A DNA stretch of 37,275 bases from Bacillota bacterium (GTDB taxonomy: Bacteria; Bacillota; Desulfotomaculia; Desulfotomaculales; Pelotomaculaceae), in the NCBI GenBank assembly GCA_029555205.1, contig JAKPTB010000007.1, positions 1-37,275 of the forward strand. The letters run 5' to 3'. Shown in pieces: positions 23,557 through 34,854 of this stretch; positions within the stretch are counted from its first letter, which is position 1, and every line of letters begins with the position of its first letter. Both the position numbers and the translations under genes were made by a program. The notes under the pieces were generated by a model. It was not told the DNA's origin. It did not search any database and saw nothing but the letters and a program-made list of their open reading frames with translations.

Positions 23557-26389
23557 CCCTGTCACCGGCGCGCAGGTCCTTCTCCAGGGCCTTTTTTAAA
23601 AACTGACCGGTGTAAGAGCCGGGAAAGGCCGCAATTTCTTCCGGGGTGCCGGCGGCAACCACTTCCCCTCCCCTGTCCCCGCCCTCCGGGCCCAGGTCGA
23701 TGACGTAATCGGCTGTCTTGATCACATCCAGATTGTGTTCAATGACCACAACCGTGTCCCCGGCTTCCACCAGCCGGTGCAACACCTTCAGCAGCCGGTC
23801 GATATCGGCGGCGTGCAGGCCGGTGGTGGGCTCGTCCAGGATGTAGAAGGTCTTTCCGTTGGAACGCCGTGACAGCTCCGTGGCCAGCTTCACCCGCTGG
23901 GCCTCGCCGCCGGACAGGGTGGTGGCGGGCTGTCCCAGGCGGATATAGCCCAGGCCCACATCGTAGAGGGTAGTCAGCTTGCGGTGGATCCGGGGGATGT
24001 GGAGGAAAAATTCCACCGCCTGCTCCACGGTCATATCCAGCACATCGGCAATATTTTTGCCCTTGTAACGGACCTCCAGGGTCTCCCGGTTGTAGCGCCG
24101 GCCCTTGCAGACCTCGCAGGGCACATAGACATCCGGCAAAAAGTGCATCTCAATTTTGATGATGCCGTCCCCCTGGCAGGCTTCGCAGCGCCCTCCCTTG
24201 ACGTTGAAGCTGAAGCGTCCCGGTTTGTAGCCGCGCATCTTCGCCTCGGGGGTCTGGGCAAAAAGGTCGCGGATGTCGTTGAAGACGCCTGTGTAAGTGG
24301 CCGGGTTGGAGCGGGGAGTGCGCCCGATGGGAGACTGGTTGACATCGATTACCTTGTCCAGGTGCTCGATGCCCCGCACCTCCCGGCAGCGGCCGGGCTG
24401 GGTCCTGGCCCTGTGCAGTTCCTGGGCCAGCTTCCGGTAAAGAATATCGTTGACCAGGGTGCTTTTGCCCGAACCGGAAACGCCGGTCACACAGGTAAAT
24501 AAGTTCAGGGGAAACACCACATCAATGTTCTTTAAATTGTTCTCGCAGGCGCCAAGCACCTCCAGGGCCCTGCCGTTGGGACGGCGGCGGAACTGAGGCG
24601 CCGGGATCACCCTTTTACCGCACAGGTACTGGCCGGTGACAGACTCCGGGTTCTTCATAATGTCCCGGTAGGTTCCGGTGGCCACCACCCGGCCGCCGTG
24701 CTCACCGGCCCCCGGGCCGATGTCGATGATGTGGTCGGCTGCCAGCATGGTATCCTCGTCATGCTCCACAACGATCAGGGTATTCCCCAGGTCCCGCAGG
24801 CGCTCCAGCGTCCGCAGCAGGCGCTGGTTGTCCCGCTGGTGCAAACCGATGCTGGGCTCGTCCAGAATATAAAGTACGCCCATCAGGCCGGAGCCGATCT
24901 GGGTGGCCAGCCTGATCCGCTGGGCCTCGCCCCCCGAAAGGGTGCCGGCCCCCCGGTCCAGGGTCAGGTAATCCAGACCAACGTTGATTAGAAAACCCAG
25001 CCGCTCCTGGATTTCCTTCAGAACCTGCCGGGCGATTATCTCCTCCCGCCCGGTCAGCTGCAGCCCGTTGAAAAAGGCCTGGGCCTCCAGCACTGAAAAC
25101 CGCGTTATTTCTGTGATGGACCGTTCCCCCACCTTGACCGCCAGGGCCTCCGGCTTGAGCCTGGCACCCCGGCAGGCGGGACAGGGGCGGCTGCTCATAT
25201 ACTGCTCTATATCTTCCCGCTGGTGCTCGGAATTGGTTTCCCTGTGGCGCCTGCTCAAGTTGTTGATGATTCCTTCAAAGGACGAGTAGATCTCATGCCT
25301 GCGCCCGTAGTGTTCATTCTGCAGCACAAAGGGGAACCGCTTGCCCCGGGTGCCGTAGAGAACCACGTCCAGGTGCTCCGGCGCCAGATCCTCCACCGGC
25401 GTGTCCAGGCTGAAGCCGTAATGAGCGGCTATTCCCTCCAGAAACTGGTAATAGTAACCCCCCGTGGTAATGCACTGGATAGCCCCGGCTGCAATTGATT
25501 TGCGGCGGTCCGGGATGACCAGATCCGGGTCGATTTCCCTCTTTATCCCCAGGCCGGTACATTCCGGGCAGGCCCCGTAGGGGCTGTTGAAGGAAAAGAG
25601 GCGCGGTGAAATTTCCGGGATGCTGATGCCGCAGTCCACACAGGCAAAATTCTCGCTGAAGATTATCTCTTCCTTTTCCAGGGCAGCTATGGCTACACCA
25701 CCCCCTGCCTTCAGGGCCGTTTCCAGGGAGTCGGCCAGCCTGCGTCCGGATTCCGGGCGCAGGATAATGCGGTCCACCACCACCTCGATGGTGTGTTTTT
25801 TATTTTTATCCAGCCGGATTTCCTGGGTTGCATCCAGAACTTCTCCGTTAACCCTGACCCGGACAAAGCCGCCCCGGCGGATTTCTTCAAAAATCTTCAC
25901 GTGCTCGCCCTTCTTGCCCCGGACCAGGGGTGACAGAATTTGAATCCTTGTGCCTTCTCCCAGGGCGGTCAAATGGTCCACCATCTGCTCCACGGTCTGC
26001 CGGGTGATGGGCTTGCCGCAGTTGGGGCAGTGGGGCCGTCCCGCCCTGGCGAAAAGCAGGCGCAGGTAGTCGTAAATCTCGGTGACCGTGCCCACAGTGG
26101 AGCGGGGGTTCTTGCTGGTGGTTTTCTGGTCGATGGAAATGGCCGGGGAAAGTCCTTCGATATAGTCCACATCCGGCTTGTCCATCTGCCCCAAAAACTG
26201 GCGGGCATAGGCCGACAGCGACTCCACGTAGCGTCGCTGGCCCTCGGCGTAGATGGTATCAAAGGCCAGGGAGGATTTGCCTGAACCCGACAGGCCTGTT
26301 ATCACCACAAAGCGGTTCCGGGGTATCTCCACATCTATGTTTTTCAGGTTGTGGGCGCGGGCGCCCTTGACCAGGATCCTGTCCAGCAC
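23549..26389 (-). CDS. uvrA: UvrA, excinuclease ABC subunit A
   Basis: Damage-sensing dimeric ATPase of nucleotide-excision repair. Two ABC ATPase modules are visible: the first has Walker [15 protein letters not shown] and signature [18 protein letters not shown], the second has [13 protein letters not shown] and [17 protein letters not shown]. Zinc-binding pairs are CVDCGIS...CPECTGLG and CEACQGDG...CEVCKGRR. The DNA-binding and UvrB-binding regions are in place. I choose GTG 26389 ([15 protein letters not shown]), nine bases after AAGGAG, since the TTG at 26398 directly abuts that site. This gives 946 residues, the usual size. The uvrB gene is 421 nt upstream, a gap filled by repeat and stem-loop sequence. 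Confidence 0.98.
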   Translation of the reverse strand: MLDRILVKGARAHNLKNIDVEIPRNRFVVITGLSGSGKSSLAFDTIYAEGQRRYVESLSAYARQFLGQMDKPDVDYIEGLSPAISIDQKTTSKNPRSTVGTVTEIYDYLRLLFARAGRPHCPNCGKPITRQTVEQMVDHLTALGEGTRIQILSPLVRGKKGEHVKIFEEIRRGGFVRVRVNGEVLDATQEIRLDKNKKHTIEVVVDRIILRPESGRRLADSLETALKAGGGVAIAALEKEEIIFSENFACVDCGISIPEISPRLFSFNSPYGACPECTGLGIKREIDPDLVIPDRRKSIAAGAIQCITTGGYYYQFLEGIAAHYGFSLDTPVEDLAPEHLDVVLYGTRGKRFPFVLQNEHYGRRHEIYSSFEGIINNLSRRHRETNSEHQREDIEQYMSSRPCPACRGARLKPEALAVKVGERSITEITRFSVLEAQAFFNGLQLTGREEIIARQVLKEIQERLGFLINVGLDYLTLDRGAGTLSGGEAQRIRLATQIGSGLMGVLYILDEPSIGLHQRDNQRLLRTLERLRDLGNTLIVVEHDEDTMLAADHIIDIGPGAGEHGGRVVATGTYRDIMKNPESVTGQYLCGKRVIPAPQFRRRPNGRALEVLGACENNLKNIDVVFPLNLFTCVTGVSGSGKSTLVNDILYRKLAQELHRARTQPGRCREVRGIEHLDKVIDVNQSPIGRTPRSNPATYTGVFNDIRDLFAQTPEAKMRGYKPGRFSFNVKGGRCEACQGDGIIKIEMHFLPDVYVPCEVCKGRRYNRETLEVRYKGKNIADVLDMTVEQAVEFFLHIPRIHRKLTTLYDVGLGYIRLGQPATTLSGGEAQRVKLATELSRRSNGKTFYILDEPTTGLHAADIDRLLKVLHRLVEAGDTVVVIEHNLDVIKTADYVIDLGPEGGDRGGEVVAAGTPEEIAAFPGSYTGQFLKKALEKDLRAGDREK

Positions 26390-26457
26390 GAAGAACAACT
26401 CCTTGACCAGGCTTATTAAGGTTATAAGTCTATCTTAACAAGAGAAACATAATTTTT

Positions 26458-26503
26458 GCGGCGCAATGTTAGAAGCAGCCGTTCCAGCGGCTGGCTACGC
26501 CGC
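26458..26503. other. Nested stem-loop in the uvrB-uvrA gap
   Basis: The outer stem GCGGCG (26458-26463) pairs with CGCCGC (26498-26503), and an inner stem CAGCCG (26476-26481) with CGGCTG (26488-26493) over a TTCCAG loop. No U-run follows on the minus strand. It is possibly part of the same degenerate element as the 26-bp repeat about 40 nt away. Confidence 0.55.
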
Positions 26504-26541
26504 CTTGATAATTATTACTCTGAAAATAAACATTTTCAAGC

Positions 26542-26567
26542 TCTGCTGGCACCACGCCAGCGGCATG
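26542..26567 (-). repeat. Dispersed repeat copy A (downstream of uvrB)
   Basis: Read on the minus strand this 26-mer matches the plus-strand sequence at 29315-29340 at 23 of 26 positions. Weaker similarity continues past it (GAAAATGTTTATTT against GAGAAATGTCTGTTT). It contains a CTGGC/GCCAG hairpin. Together with copy B it flanks uvrB in inverted orientation. Confidence 0.65.
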
Positions 26568-26809
26568 AATATCTATCCTGCAAATCCGGCTAGCGTTCTG
26601 AAAAAGGCCTAAACAGTTACAGGATCTGCAAACCTTTTCTTGCAAACCACCTGCAGCATAACCTTCAGGCCAGAATTCTACCTTCATCGTCACCCAGAGA
26701 GCAGGGACGGAATAGATCCTTTAGCAGGCTGTGCTGCCGGCGCCTGCCCGGTTGTTCACCATAGCCCCGCTTTGCAGGCAATTACGGCCGTTAGGGGAAG
26801 CGGCAGTAA

Positions 26810-28834
26810 TCAGCCCCGAACTTCTTCCGGTATGGCGGGGCCGATGCCCTTCTCGCCCCGGAGCTGCAGCCGGAGCTCAATAATCAGGTCCCGGAGCTGG
26901 GCTGCCCGCTCAAAGGCCAGCTGGCGGGCCGAATCTTTCATTTCCTTCTCCAGGGTAGCGATTTGCTTCTTTAACTGGGCTTTGGTCATCTTCCTGCCCC
27001 GGGTTCCCACCTCGTACACCGCCCTGGGCTCCGCCACGCGGGTGGCCTCAATTACCTCCCGCACCGCCTTGCGGACCGTTTCCGGTGTAATTCCATATTT
27101 CTTGTTGTAAGCCAGCTGCTTTTCCCGGCGCCGGTTGGTTTCCCGGATCGCTCTGGCCATGGATTCGGTGATTTTATCGGCATACATGATCACCCTGCCG
27201 TCGGCGTTGCGGGCAGCCCGGCCGATGGTCTGGATCAGGGAGCGCTCAGAGCGCAGGTAGCCCTCCTTGTCTGCGTCCAGGATGGCCACCAGGCTCACTT
27301 CCGGCAGGTCCAGGCCTTCCCTTAAAAGGTTGATGCCCACCAGGACGTCAAAAACGCCCAGGCGCAGGTCCCTTAATATTTCCATCCTCTCGATGGTTTT
27401 AATGTCCGAGTGCAGGTAACGGACCTTCACTGCCATTTCCCGGAAATAGTCCGTCAGGTCTTCGGCCATTTTTTTGGTCAGAGTGGTCACCAGGACCCTC
27501 TCCCCGCGCTGCACTCTCAGCCTGATTTCCCCCAGCAGGTCGTCGATCTGGCCCCGGGTGGGCCGGACAGAGATCTCCGGGTCAACCAGCCCGGTGGGCC
27601 GGATAATTTGCTCCACCACCTGGCTGCTGTTGGCCAGCTCGAAATCTCCCGGCGTAGCCGAAGCGTAGATGACCTGGTTCAGCCGGTTTTGAAATTCGGA
27701 GAAGGTCAGGGGGCGGTTGTCGAAGGCCGAGGGCAGGCGGAAGCCGTGCTCCACCAGGGATTCCTTGCGGGAGCGGTCGCCTGCGTACATCCCCCCCACC
27801 TGGGGCACGGCCACGTGGGATTCGTCAATGATCATGATAAAATCCTTCGGAAAATAGTCCAGCAGGGTATAGGGCGGCTGTCCGGGCTGCCTCCCCGTAA
27901 GGTGGCGGGAGTAATTTTCAATGCCGCTGCAAAAGCCCATCTCCTGCATCATTTCCATATCGTAACGGGTCCGCTGCTCCAGGCGCTGGGCCTCCAGAAG
28001 CTTTCCCTTAGATCGCAGTTCGGCCAGGCGTTCCTCCAGCTCGGCCTCAATGGTTACCAGGGCACGCTCCATCTTTGCCCTGGAAGTGGCGTAGTGGCTG
28101 GCGGGGAAAACGGCCACGTGGCTGCGCAGGCCCAGGATCTCCCCGGTCAGCGCGTCAAATTCCAGCATCCTTTCCACCACGTCGCCGTCAAAATCAACCC
28201 GGATTGCTTTTTCCGAGGCGGAGGCAGGGAAGATTTCCAGCACGTCTCCCCGCACCCGGAACTTGCCCCTGGTAAAATTGACATCGTTGCGCTCGTACTG
28301 GATGTCCACCAGCTTGCGCAGGACGGTGTCCCGGTCGTAACATTCCCCCTGGCGCAGGGACAGGACCAGGGTGCTGTATTCCTCCGGATCGCCCAGGCCG
28401 TAGATGCAGGAAACGCTGGCCACAATGATCACGTCCCGCCGCTCAAAGAGAGCCGTGGTGGCCGAGTGGCGCAGCTTGTCGATTTCATCGTTGATCGACG
28501 AATCCTTTTCAATGTAAGTGTCGGTTTGAGGGATGTAGGCCTCGGGCTGGTAGTAATCGTAATAACTTACAAAATACTCCACTGCGTTGTTGGGAAAGAA
28601 TTCCTTGAACTCGCTGCAAAGCTGGGCAGCCAGGGTCTTATTGGGCGCCAGGACCAGGGTGGGCCGTTGGACGGCCTGGATCACCTGGGCCATGGTGTAG
28701 GTTTTACCTGTGCCGGTGGCCCCCAGCAGGACCTGGCCCCTGTACCCCTTCTGCAGGCCTTCAATGAGGGCGGCAATGGCCCCGGGCTGGTCCCCTTTGG
28801 GGGTGTATTCCGATATGAGCTGAAATGGTTTCAT
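26810..28834 (-). CDS. uvrB: UvrB, excinuclease ABC subunit B
   Basis: Helicase-like subunit that verifies DNA damage and recruits UvrC. 674 residues with Walker [14 protein letters not shown], the beta-hairpin segment [20 protein letters not shown], the Walker B-type DESHV, helicase motifs [13 protein letters not shown] and [26 protein letters not shown], and the C-terminal UVR motif ([14 protein letters not shown]) that binds UvrC. ATG with AAAGGTG upstream. It follows cysK after a 535-nt gap and precedes uvrA by 421 nt. I found no convincing LexA operator (GAAC-N4-GTTC) in its upstream region. Confidence 0.98.
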   Translation of the reverse strand: MKPFQLISEYTPKGDQPGAIAALIEGLQKGYRGQVLLGATGTGKTYTMAQVIQAVQRPTLVLAPNKTLAAQLCSEFKEFFPNNAVEYFVSYYDYYQPEAYIPQTDTYIEKDSSINDEIDKLRHSATTALFERRDVIIVASVSCIYGLGDPEEYSTLVLSLRQGECYDRDTVLRKLVDIQYERNDVNFTRGKFRVRGDVLEIFPASASEKAIRVDFDGDVVERMLEFDALTGEILGLRSHVAVFPASHYATSRAKMERALVTIEAELEERLAELRSKGKLLEAQRLEQRTRYDMEMMQEMGFCSGIENYSRHLTGRQPGQPPYTLLDYFPKDFIMIIDESHVAVPQVGGMYAGDRSRKESLVEHGFRLPSAFDNRPLTFSEFQNRLNQVIYASATPGDFELANSSQVVEQIIRPTGLVDPEISVRPTRGQIDDLLGEIRLRVQRGERVLVTTLTKKMAEDLTDYFREMAVKVRYLHSDIKTIERMEILRDLRLGVFDVLVGINLLREGLDLPEVSLVAILDADKEGYLRSERSLIQTIGRAARNADGRVIMYADKITESMARAIRETNRRREKQLAYNKKYGITPETVRKAVREVIEATRVAEPRAVYEVGTRGRKMTKAQLKKQIATLEKEMKDSARQLAFERAAQLRDLIIELRLQLRGEKGIGPAIPEEVRG

Positions 28835-29114
28835 TAAAACACACCTTTAATTTCTTCCTGAAAATAATAACATATCATTCGTGACGGCCATAGTAAACAG
28901 CTGTGTTCCGATAACCTGTCAAAGGTCAAGAAAGCAGGCACAGGCTTGATAATTGCTGTAAAACCGGATAAAGCGCCGCAAAGGGACAATTAGGGAGAAT
29001 TTGACACGGTCCTCAGAGTTATCTCTCAACACTGGCATTAATAGTATATCATAAAGAAAAAGGGTCCAAAAGTATGTTCTATTCTCACAGGCTGTCTCCT
29101 CCGGAAAATAGCTG

Positions 29115-29156
29115 CGGGAAAGGAAAGTCACTTAAAAAAGGTCCTTCCCTTTCCCG
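29115..29156. other. Long stem-loop in the cysK-uvrB gap
   Basis: CGGGAAAGG pairs with CCTTTCCCG (29148-29156). After one A/C mismatch AAG pairs with CTT, so 12 of 13 positions match over a 16-nt loop. No U-run follows directly on either strand, although a T7 run lies about 13 nt further on the plus strand. Confidence 0.6.
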
Positions 29157-29314
29157 TTTACGACAGTATTTTTTTATTAATTTTAAGAAAGCAGTGGAAG
29201 CCGGGGACGTTCTTTATGCTTCTTCTACTTCCTGCCTGATCCTTTTGCCGGAGTATTGATTAACGGACAGGTAATCCTGGAAACCGGCAGGAGATTGAGC
29301 CCTGGTAAGACATC

Positions 29315-29340
29315 CATGCCGCTGGCGCGGCACCAGCAGA
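29315..29340 (+). repeat. Dispersed repeat copy B (downstream of cysK)
   Basis: CATGCCGCTGGCGCGGCACC followed by AGCAGA, the partner of copy A at 26542-26567 but in opposite orientation, with three substitutions. It lies about 30 nt beyond the cysK stop. Confidence 0.65.
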
Positions 29341-29369
29341 AGGAAGAGAAATGTCTGTTTAAGGATATA

Positions 29370-30302
29370 TTATTTGATATCCTGGAATAACTCGGTGCTT
29401 AAATATCTTTCACCGGTATCCGGAAGTATTACCACGATCAGTTTACCTTTGTTTTCAGGCCGCTTTGCCACCTGCAGGGCAGCGAAGGCAGCCGCACCGG
29501 AGGAAATACCCACCAGCAGGCCTTCCTCCCGGGCCAGCCTCCGCCCGGTGGTAAAGGCTTCCTCGTTTTTGACTTTATAAATTTCGTCGACTATATCCGG
29601 GTTCAGCACTTCGGGCACAAAGCCGGCGCCGATACCCTGGATCTTGTGGGAGCCGGGCTTTCCTCCGGACAGCACCGGGGAATCCTGCGGTTCCACGGCA
29701 ATTATTCTAATACCGGGCTTGCGTTTCTTAAGCACCTCGCCGATACCAGTGATGGTCCCGCCGGTGCCGACACCGCCTACTACAAGATCCACCCTGCCGC
29801 CGGTATCCGTCCAGATTTCTTCTGCCGTAGTTAACCTGTGAATCTCCGGGTTGGCCGGGTTTTGAAACTGCCGGGGCAAAAAAGAATTAGGGGTTTGGGC
29901 CGCCAATTCTTCAGCCTTCCAGATGGCGCCCCTCATCCCTTCCGCACCTGGAGTCAAGACCAGTTCTGCGCCATAAGCTTTCAAAAGGTTCCGGCGCTCA
30001 ACGCTCATGGTTTCGGGCATGGTCAGGATCAGCCTGTAGCCCCTGGCCGCAGCCACGAAAGCCAGGGCAATGCCGGTGTTGCCGCTTGTCGGTTCAATAA
30101 TAACACTATCTTTGTTGAGCAGTCCCTTCTCTTCCGCATCCCGGATCATAGCGTATCCTATGCGGTCTTTAACACTGCCGGCGGGGTTGAAGTACTCCAG
30201 CTTGGCAACAACTTCCGCCTCCAATCCCTCTGTCACCCGGTTCAGTTTCAGCAGAGGAGTTTTACCGATTAACTCAGTCAGGTTGTTTGCAATTTTAGCC
30301 AT
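29370..30302 (-). CDS. cysK: Cysteine synthase (O-acetylserine sulfhydrylase)
   Basis: PLP enzyme making L-cysteine from O-acetylserine and sulfide, 310 residues. The PLP lysine is Lys45 in [14 protein letters not shown]. The substrate loop [11 protein letters not shown], the phosphate-binding [17 protein letters not shown], and the C-terminal [12 protein letters not shown] and [17 protein letters not shown] are typical of CysK. The start ATG follows GGGGAGG. It lies only 25 nt after metW, so it is probably the last gene of the riboswitch-controlled metY-metX-metW transcript. cysE, which supplies its substrate, is on the other side of that set. Confidence 0.97.
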   Translation of the reverse strand: MAKIANNLTELIGKTPLLKLNRVTEGLEAEVVAKLEYFNPAGSVKDRIGYAMIRDAEEKGLLNKDSVIIEPTSGNTGIALAFVAAARGYRLILTMPETMSVERRNLLKAYGAELVLTPGAEGMRGAIWKAEELAAQTPNSFLPRQFQNPANPEIHRLTTAEEIWTDTGGRVDLVVGGVGTGGTITGIGEVLKKRKPGIRIIAVEPQDSPVLSGGKPGSHKIQGIGAGFVPEVLNPDIVDEIYKVKNEEAFTTGRRLAREEGLLVGISSGAAAFAALQVAKRPENKGKLIVVILPDTGERYLSTELFQDIK

Positions 30303-30327
30303 TGATTATTACCTCCCCGGTTTACTA

Positions 30328-30957
30328 TTATTCCGGACTAAAACCTACCCTTGAGATAACAAACAGAACTTCTTCAGCGGAAGCCGATTCCTCCTCTTTA
30401 AACTGAACAATCCCGTTGCCGGTCCAGGAAAAACCCCTTTCAATCCTGACCTTATTAGCCCCGGCCCAGTCAAGGAAGTCTTTGGCCGTAAAAAGGTGGA
30501 TATTCGGCGTGTCATGCCACTGATAGGGCAGACTTGACGTCACCGGCATTTTCCCTGTGGATAAAAGCGATAAAACAACCTGCCGGTGCCCGAAATTGGG
30601 AAAGCTTACAATTCCGAATCTACCCACACGCAACATCTCCTCCAGCACGAAAAGAGGCCTCTTAACCGCCTGAAGGGTCTTCTCCAGGATAACGTAATCA
30701 AAAAAAAGATCGGGCAGCCCGGCCAGCCCTTCATCAAGATCGGAGTGAAGGACAGGCACACCCCTGGCAATTACTTCAGCTACCAGGTCGAAATCCTTCT
30801 CGATGCCGAGAGCCTGAACGTCTTTGTGCCTGATCAGCTTCGACAGGAGTTCGCCGTTGCCGCAACCCAGGTCAAGCACCGAGTTCCCGGCCTGAATAAG
30901 GCCGTATATTACATTATGGTCAAAACGGTATTGCTTATTCACCAGTTTGCCCACCAC
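30328..30957 (-). CDS. metW: MetW-family methyltransferase-like protein
   Basis: A 209-residue SAM-dependent methyltransferase-fold protein of the MetW family, found next to metX and implicated in homoserine acetylation for methionine synthesis. Motif I is VLDLGCGNGELL (residues 28-39), and the family blocks YRFDHNVIYGLI, DLDEGLAG, FDYVILEKTLQA, FPNFGHRQVV, LPYQWHDTPNIHLFT and DFLDW are all clear. The frame starts at GTG 30957, overlapping the metX 3' end by 23 nt; another GTG at 30942 is possible, and neither has an ideal ribosome site, so coupling to metX is likely. cysK follows after 25 nt. Confidence 0.93.
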   Translation of the reverse strand: MVGKLVNKQYRFDHNVIYGLIQAGNSVLDLGCGNGELLSKLIRHKDVQALGIEKDFDLVAEVIARGVPVLHSDLDEGLAGLPDLFFDYVILEKTLQAVKRPLFVLEEMLRVGRFGIVSFPNFGHRQVVLSLLSTGKMPVTSSLPYQWHDTPNIHLFTAKDFLDWAGANKVRIERGFSWTGNGIVQFKEEESASAEEVLFVISRVGFSPE

Positions 30958-32158
30958 CCTCCAGGAAATTCCGCACCAGTAGCGTCAGCTTATCCACCTC
31001 GAGCAGAAAAGCGTCATGCCCGTATGAAGACTGGATATTGGCGTAGCTAACATGTTTTCTGTTCCGGCCCAGGGTCAGGGCCAGGTTCTTCATGTGTTCG
31101 GGCAGGTAGAGCCAGTCTGAGGAAAAGGATACAAGCAAGATTTTACTGCTGATCCTTTGACATGCTTTGTCCAGGTCGCCGCCGCCCCAGGCTGACGCGT
31201 CAAAATAGTCGGCAGCCTTGGTAATATATAAATAACTGTTTGCGTCAAACCGCTCCACAAAGGACTCCCCCTGGTGCCGCAGGTAACCCTCCACTTCAAA
31301 GTCAGCTTCCAGCTGAAACCCCGGCCCGCCACCGTTGCAAAACCTGCGCCCAAATTTGCGGTGCATGGAGATCTCGGAAAGATAGGTGATATGGCCCAGC
31401 ATCCGGGCCACTGAAAGTCCCTGCCCGGGTCCTGCAGATTCATAGTAATCACCGCCATGGAAATCCGGGTCTGCCGTAATCGCCTTGCGCGCCACAGCGT
31501 TGAAAGCAAGACCCTGGTCGCTGAGCCAGGCTGTCGAGGCGATGACGATGGCCGAGTCCACCCGGTCAGGGTAGGCCAGGGCCCACTCCAGCGCCTGTTG
31601 CCCGCCCAGGGAACCACCGGCCACGGAAACCAGCCTCTCAATGCCCAGGCTGCTGATTAAGCGCTCCTGCAGCCGCACCCAGTCCCCCACGGTCACCACC
31701 GGGAAACGAAGGCCGTAGGGCCTGCCTGTTGCCGGATCAGTTGAGGAAGGTCCGGTGGTGCCATAACAGCCGCCCAGAATATTTGAACAGATGACGCAGT
31801 ATTTTTTTGTGTCAAAGGCCTTTCCCGGCCCAATCATGCTGTCCCACCAGCCGGGCCGCTTCGCCAGCCAGGGCCTCCCCAGTTTTTCGGCGTCATGATA
31901 CCAGCCGGCCGCGTGGGCGTCGCCGGAAAGGGCGTGGAGGATCAGAATAGCGTTGTCCTTATTCTGATTCAGCTCCCCGTAAACCTCATACTCAACGTCC
32001 ACCGGCCAGAGCTCCTTCCCGCATTCCAGGGGAAGCGGGTTTGCCTCATCAGCCAGCCTGACCTTCCGGGGAAAGACATAACCTACGGAACATGGCTCCC
32101 CGGGTCCGTCGTACCGCTTGCGGGTTTTATCTGTAAGCACGTTCAGCGCATCACTCAT
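30935..32158 (-). CDS. metX: Homoserine O-acetyltransferase
   Basis: Alpha/beta-hydrolase-fold enzyme that transfers acetyl from acetyl-CoA to homoserine, the entry to direct-sulfhydrylation methionine synthesis. The nucleophile is in VAGGSLGGQQALEWA, the acid in VSFSSDWLYLPEH and the His in SSYGHDAFLLE; HALSGDAHAAG and CSNILGGCYGTTGPSS are family motifs. The start is ATG 32158 (MSDALNVLTDK) with GGAGGT seven bases upstream, giving 407 residues; the ATGs at 32173 and 32164 overlap or abut that site. metW overlaps its end. It is downstream of metY by 168 nt. That gap has small hairpins (for example GCTGG/CCAGC) but no recognisable riboswitch. Confidence 0.96.
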   Translation of the reverse strand: MSDALNVLTDKTRKRYDGPGEPCSVGYVFPRKVRLADEANPLPLECGKELWPVDVEYEVYGELNQNKDNAILILHALSGDAHAAGWYHDAEKLGRPWLAKRPGWWDSMIGPGKAFDTKKYCVICSNILGGCYGTTGPSSTDPATGRPYGLRFPVVTVGDWVRLQERLISSLGIERLVSVAGGSLGGQQALEWALAYPDRVDSAIVIASTAWLSDQGLAFNAVARKAITADPDFHGGDYYESAGPGQGLSVARMLGHITYLSEISMHRKFGRRFCNGGGPGFQLEADFEVEGYLRHQGESFVERFDANSYLYITKAADYFDASAWGGGDLDKACQRISSKILLVSFSSDWLYLPEHMKNLALTLGRNRKHVSYANIQSSYGHDAFLLEVDKLTLLVRNFLEGGGQTGE

Positions 32159-32326
32159 TTTCATTACCTCCAAAGGTGCGATGGTGTCCGGAACAATAAA
32201 GGAACTCCCCTTGCTTGCACTCCCCGCTCACCTTAATGAATTCCAGGCTAGATCCCTTTGCTACCCGCCCTGTGGTCAGGTTTTTACGCTGGAAGAGAAC
32301 CAGCCCCGTTGTCCCAGGACATCAAC

Positions 32327-33778
<1,452 letters not shown>

Positions 33779-33820
33779 AGTAACGCTATTAAATATTATT
33801 AAACATATTGGTTTAGTATG

Positions 33821-33849
33821 ATTATATTGAAGGGAATCCCATCTGTCAA
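33821..33849 (-). promoter_or_regulatory. Consensus sigma-A promoter for the metY riboswitch leader
   Basis: TTGACA (33849-33844), exactly 17 bp, then TATAAT (33826-33821): a perfect match to consensus. Transcription would begin near 33814, about 36 nt before the S-box aptamer. So strong a promoter fits a gene set controlled afterwards by transcript termination. The rest of the 33608-33916 gap is AT-rich. Confidence 0.88.
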
Positions 33850-33916
33850 TAAAAATATTTTTCCCCTTATTTTAGTCTTCTTAAACAAACTGTTTACATT
33901 ATTTATACCTGTGCCC

Positions 33917-34657
33917 CTATGCCTCCTTCTGCAGAACAAACAGGCAGTCTTCGCCGCATTTCAGCTTCCCTTCCCGGCAGACTGTTTCCGCAATTGAGCT
34001 GTCTTCCTCCATCTGCCTGACACGTTTTTCAAGCCTGTCAATTTTTCTCTGCATACAACGGATCATTTCCGCTACGGGGTCCGGCAACAAATCGTGGCGC
34101 AGGTCAATTTCATAGTCCTCCCGCGGCTCAACCTTCCGGCCGTTCCTGGCCACCACCTTACCGGGCACCCCAACCACTGTGCTGTCGGGAGGAACCTCTT
34201 TCAAAACCACCGAACCCGCTCCAATCCTGGAATTGTCCCCTACGGTAAAGGATCCCAGCACCTTGGCGCCCGCGCTGACCACCACATTGTTGCCGATGGT
34301 GGGATGCCTCTTTCCTTTCTCCTTGCCTGTACCACCCAGGGTAACACCCTGATAAATGGTAACGTTATCACCTATCTCAGCAGTCTCACCAATAACGACG
34401 CCTAAACCGTGGTCGATAAACAGCCCCTCGCCTATTTTAGCGCCGGGGTGGATCTCAATACCCGTCAGAAAGCGGGACAGGTGGGAGATAAACCGGGCCA
34501 CAACAAACCAGCGTCGCCTGTAAAAACCGTGGGCTATGCGGTGCATAATCAGGGCATGGAGACCGGGATAGCAGAGCAATACCTCAAATACTGATTTAAC
34601 AGCCGGATCCCGCTCCATAACAGCACGGATGTCATTTCTTAGCCGGCTGAACACCAT
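33917..34657 (-). CDS. cysE: Serine O-acetyltransferase with Cys-containing C-terminal tail
   Basis: Makes O-acetylserine from serine and acetyl-CoA, the first step of cysteine synthesis. N-terminal helices (residues 1-60) lead to a left-handed beta helix with [57 protein letters not shown] and [12 protein letters not shown] (family-typical blocks). At 246 residues it is longer than the about 217 of Bacillus. After residue 195 comes a coiled-coil-like segment ([19 protein letters not shown]) and a tail with Cys227, Cys234 and Cys238. That tail replaces the Ile-ending C terminus that docks into CysK in enterobacteria. ATG after GGGGGTGG. It lies 197 nt downstream of iscU, with a weak promoter candidate (TTGCTG-18-TATACT). 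Confidence 0.95.
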   Translation of the reverse strand: MVFSRLRNDIRAVMERDPAVKSVFEVLLCYPGLHALIMHRIAHGFYRRRWFVVARFISHLSRFLTGIEIHPGAKIGEGLFIDHGLGVVIGETAEIGDNVTIYQGVTLGGTGKEKGKRHPTIGNNVVVSAGAKVLGSFTVGDNSRIGAGSVVLKEVPPDSTVVGVPGKVVARNGRKVEPREDYEIDLRHDLLPDPVAEMIRCMQRKIDRLEKRVRQMEEDSSIAETVCREGKLKCGEDCLFVLQKEA

Positions 34658-34854
34658 ATTCCACCCCCATCTCTAATCTGGCTTATTCCCCAAGAAATAT
34701 AATTTTGTCAGGCTTACCCCGTCAGCGTACTTGAGCACATGAGCAGAATCAGTCACGGGAGCAACTAAAGATCTACCCTTAAGTATAACGGGAAACAGGC
34801 ACCGGCAGCAACTGAATTGTCCACAACGCCGCTTAATCCCAGGAAAACCTGCAC

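Larger units (their letters stand above)
26390..26809 (-). other. uvrB-uvrA intergenic region with repeat and stem-loops
   Basis: This 420-nt gap holds a nested stem-loop (26458-26503), a 26-bp repeat copy (26542-26567) and a GCAGGC/GCCTGC stem about 50 nt past uvrB without a U-run. A 74-codon minus frame (26693-26469) reads through both elements. It has no ribosome site, and its Cys-rich peptide (CRSCNCLGLFQNASRIC) matches no family I know, so I do not call it a gene. A decayed mobile or repeat element is the likeliest source (inference). No clear promoter or LexA box for uvrA was found. Confidence 0.5.
28835..29369 (-). other. Long gap between cysK and uvrB
   Basis: 535 nt without a convincing gene. 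It contains repeat copy B (29315-29340) close to the cysK stop and a long stem-loop (29115-29156). A 70-codon minus frame (29131-28919) lacks a ribosome site and family features and is not called. The sequence next to uvrB is AT-rich (a TATTAT box about 40 nt upstream of ATG) and should hold the uvrB promoter, but no -35 stands out. Confidence 0.5.

Noticed and set aside
26469..26693. 74-codon Cys-rich minus frame between uvrB and uvrA
   Set aside because: It lacks a ribosome site and is composed largely of the repeat copy and the nested stem-loop, so translation is unlikely.
29060..29085. Possible LexA half-site (AGAACATAC) upstream of uvrB
   Set aside because: The second half does not match GTTC and the site is more than 200 nt from the gene.
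28919..29131. 70-codon minus frame upstream of uvrB, possible IS remnant
   Set aside because: No ribosome site, no recognisable domain and no terminal inverted repeats visible; transposon origin cannot be supported from sequence alone.
32159..32326. A second riboswitch between metY and metX
   Set aside because: Only small unrelated hairpins are present and no S-box, SAM-II or T-box motif could be found.
34658..34854. T-box leader before cysE
   Set aside because: The conserved T-box sequence (GGGTGGNACCGCG type) is absent on the minus strand here and elsewhere in the window.
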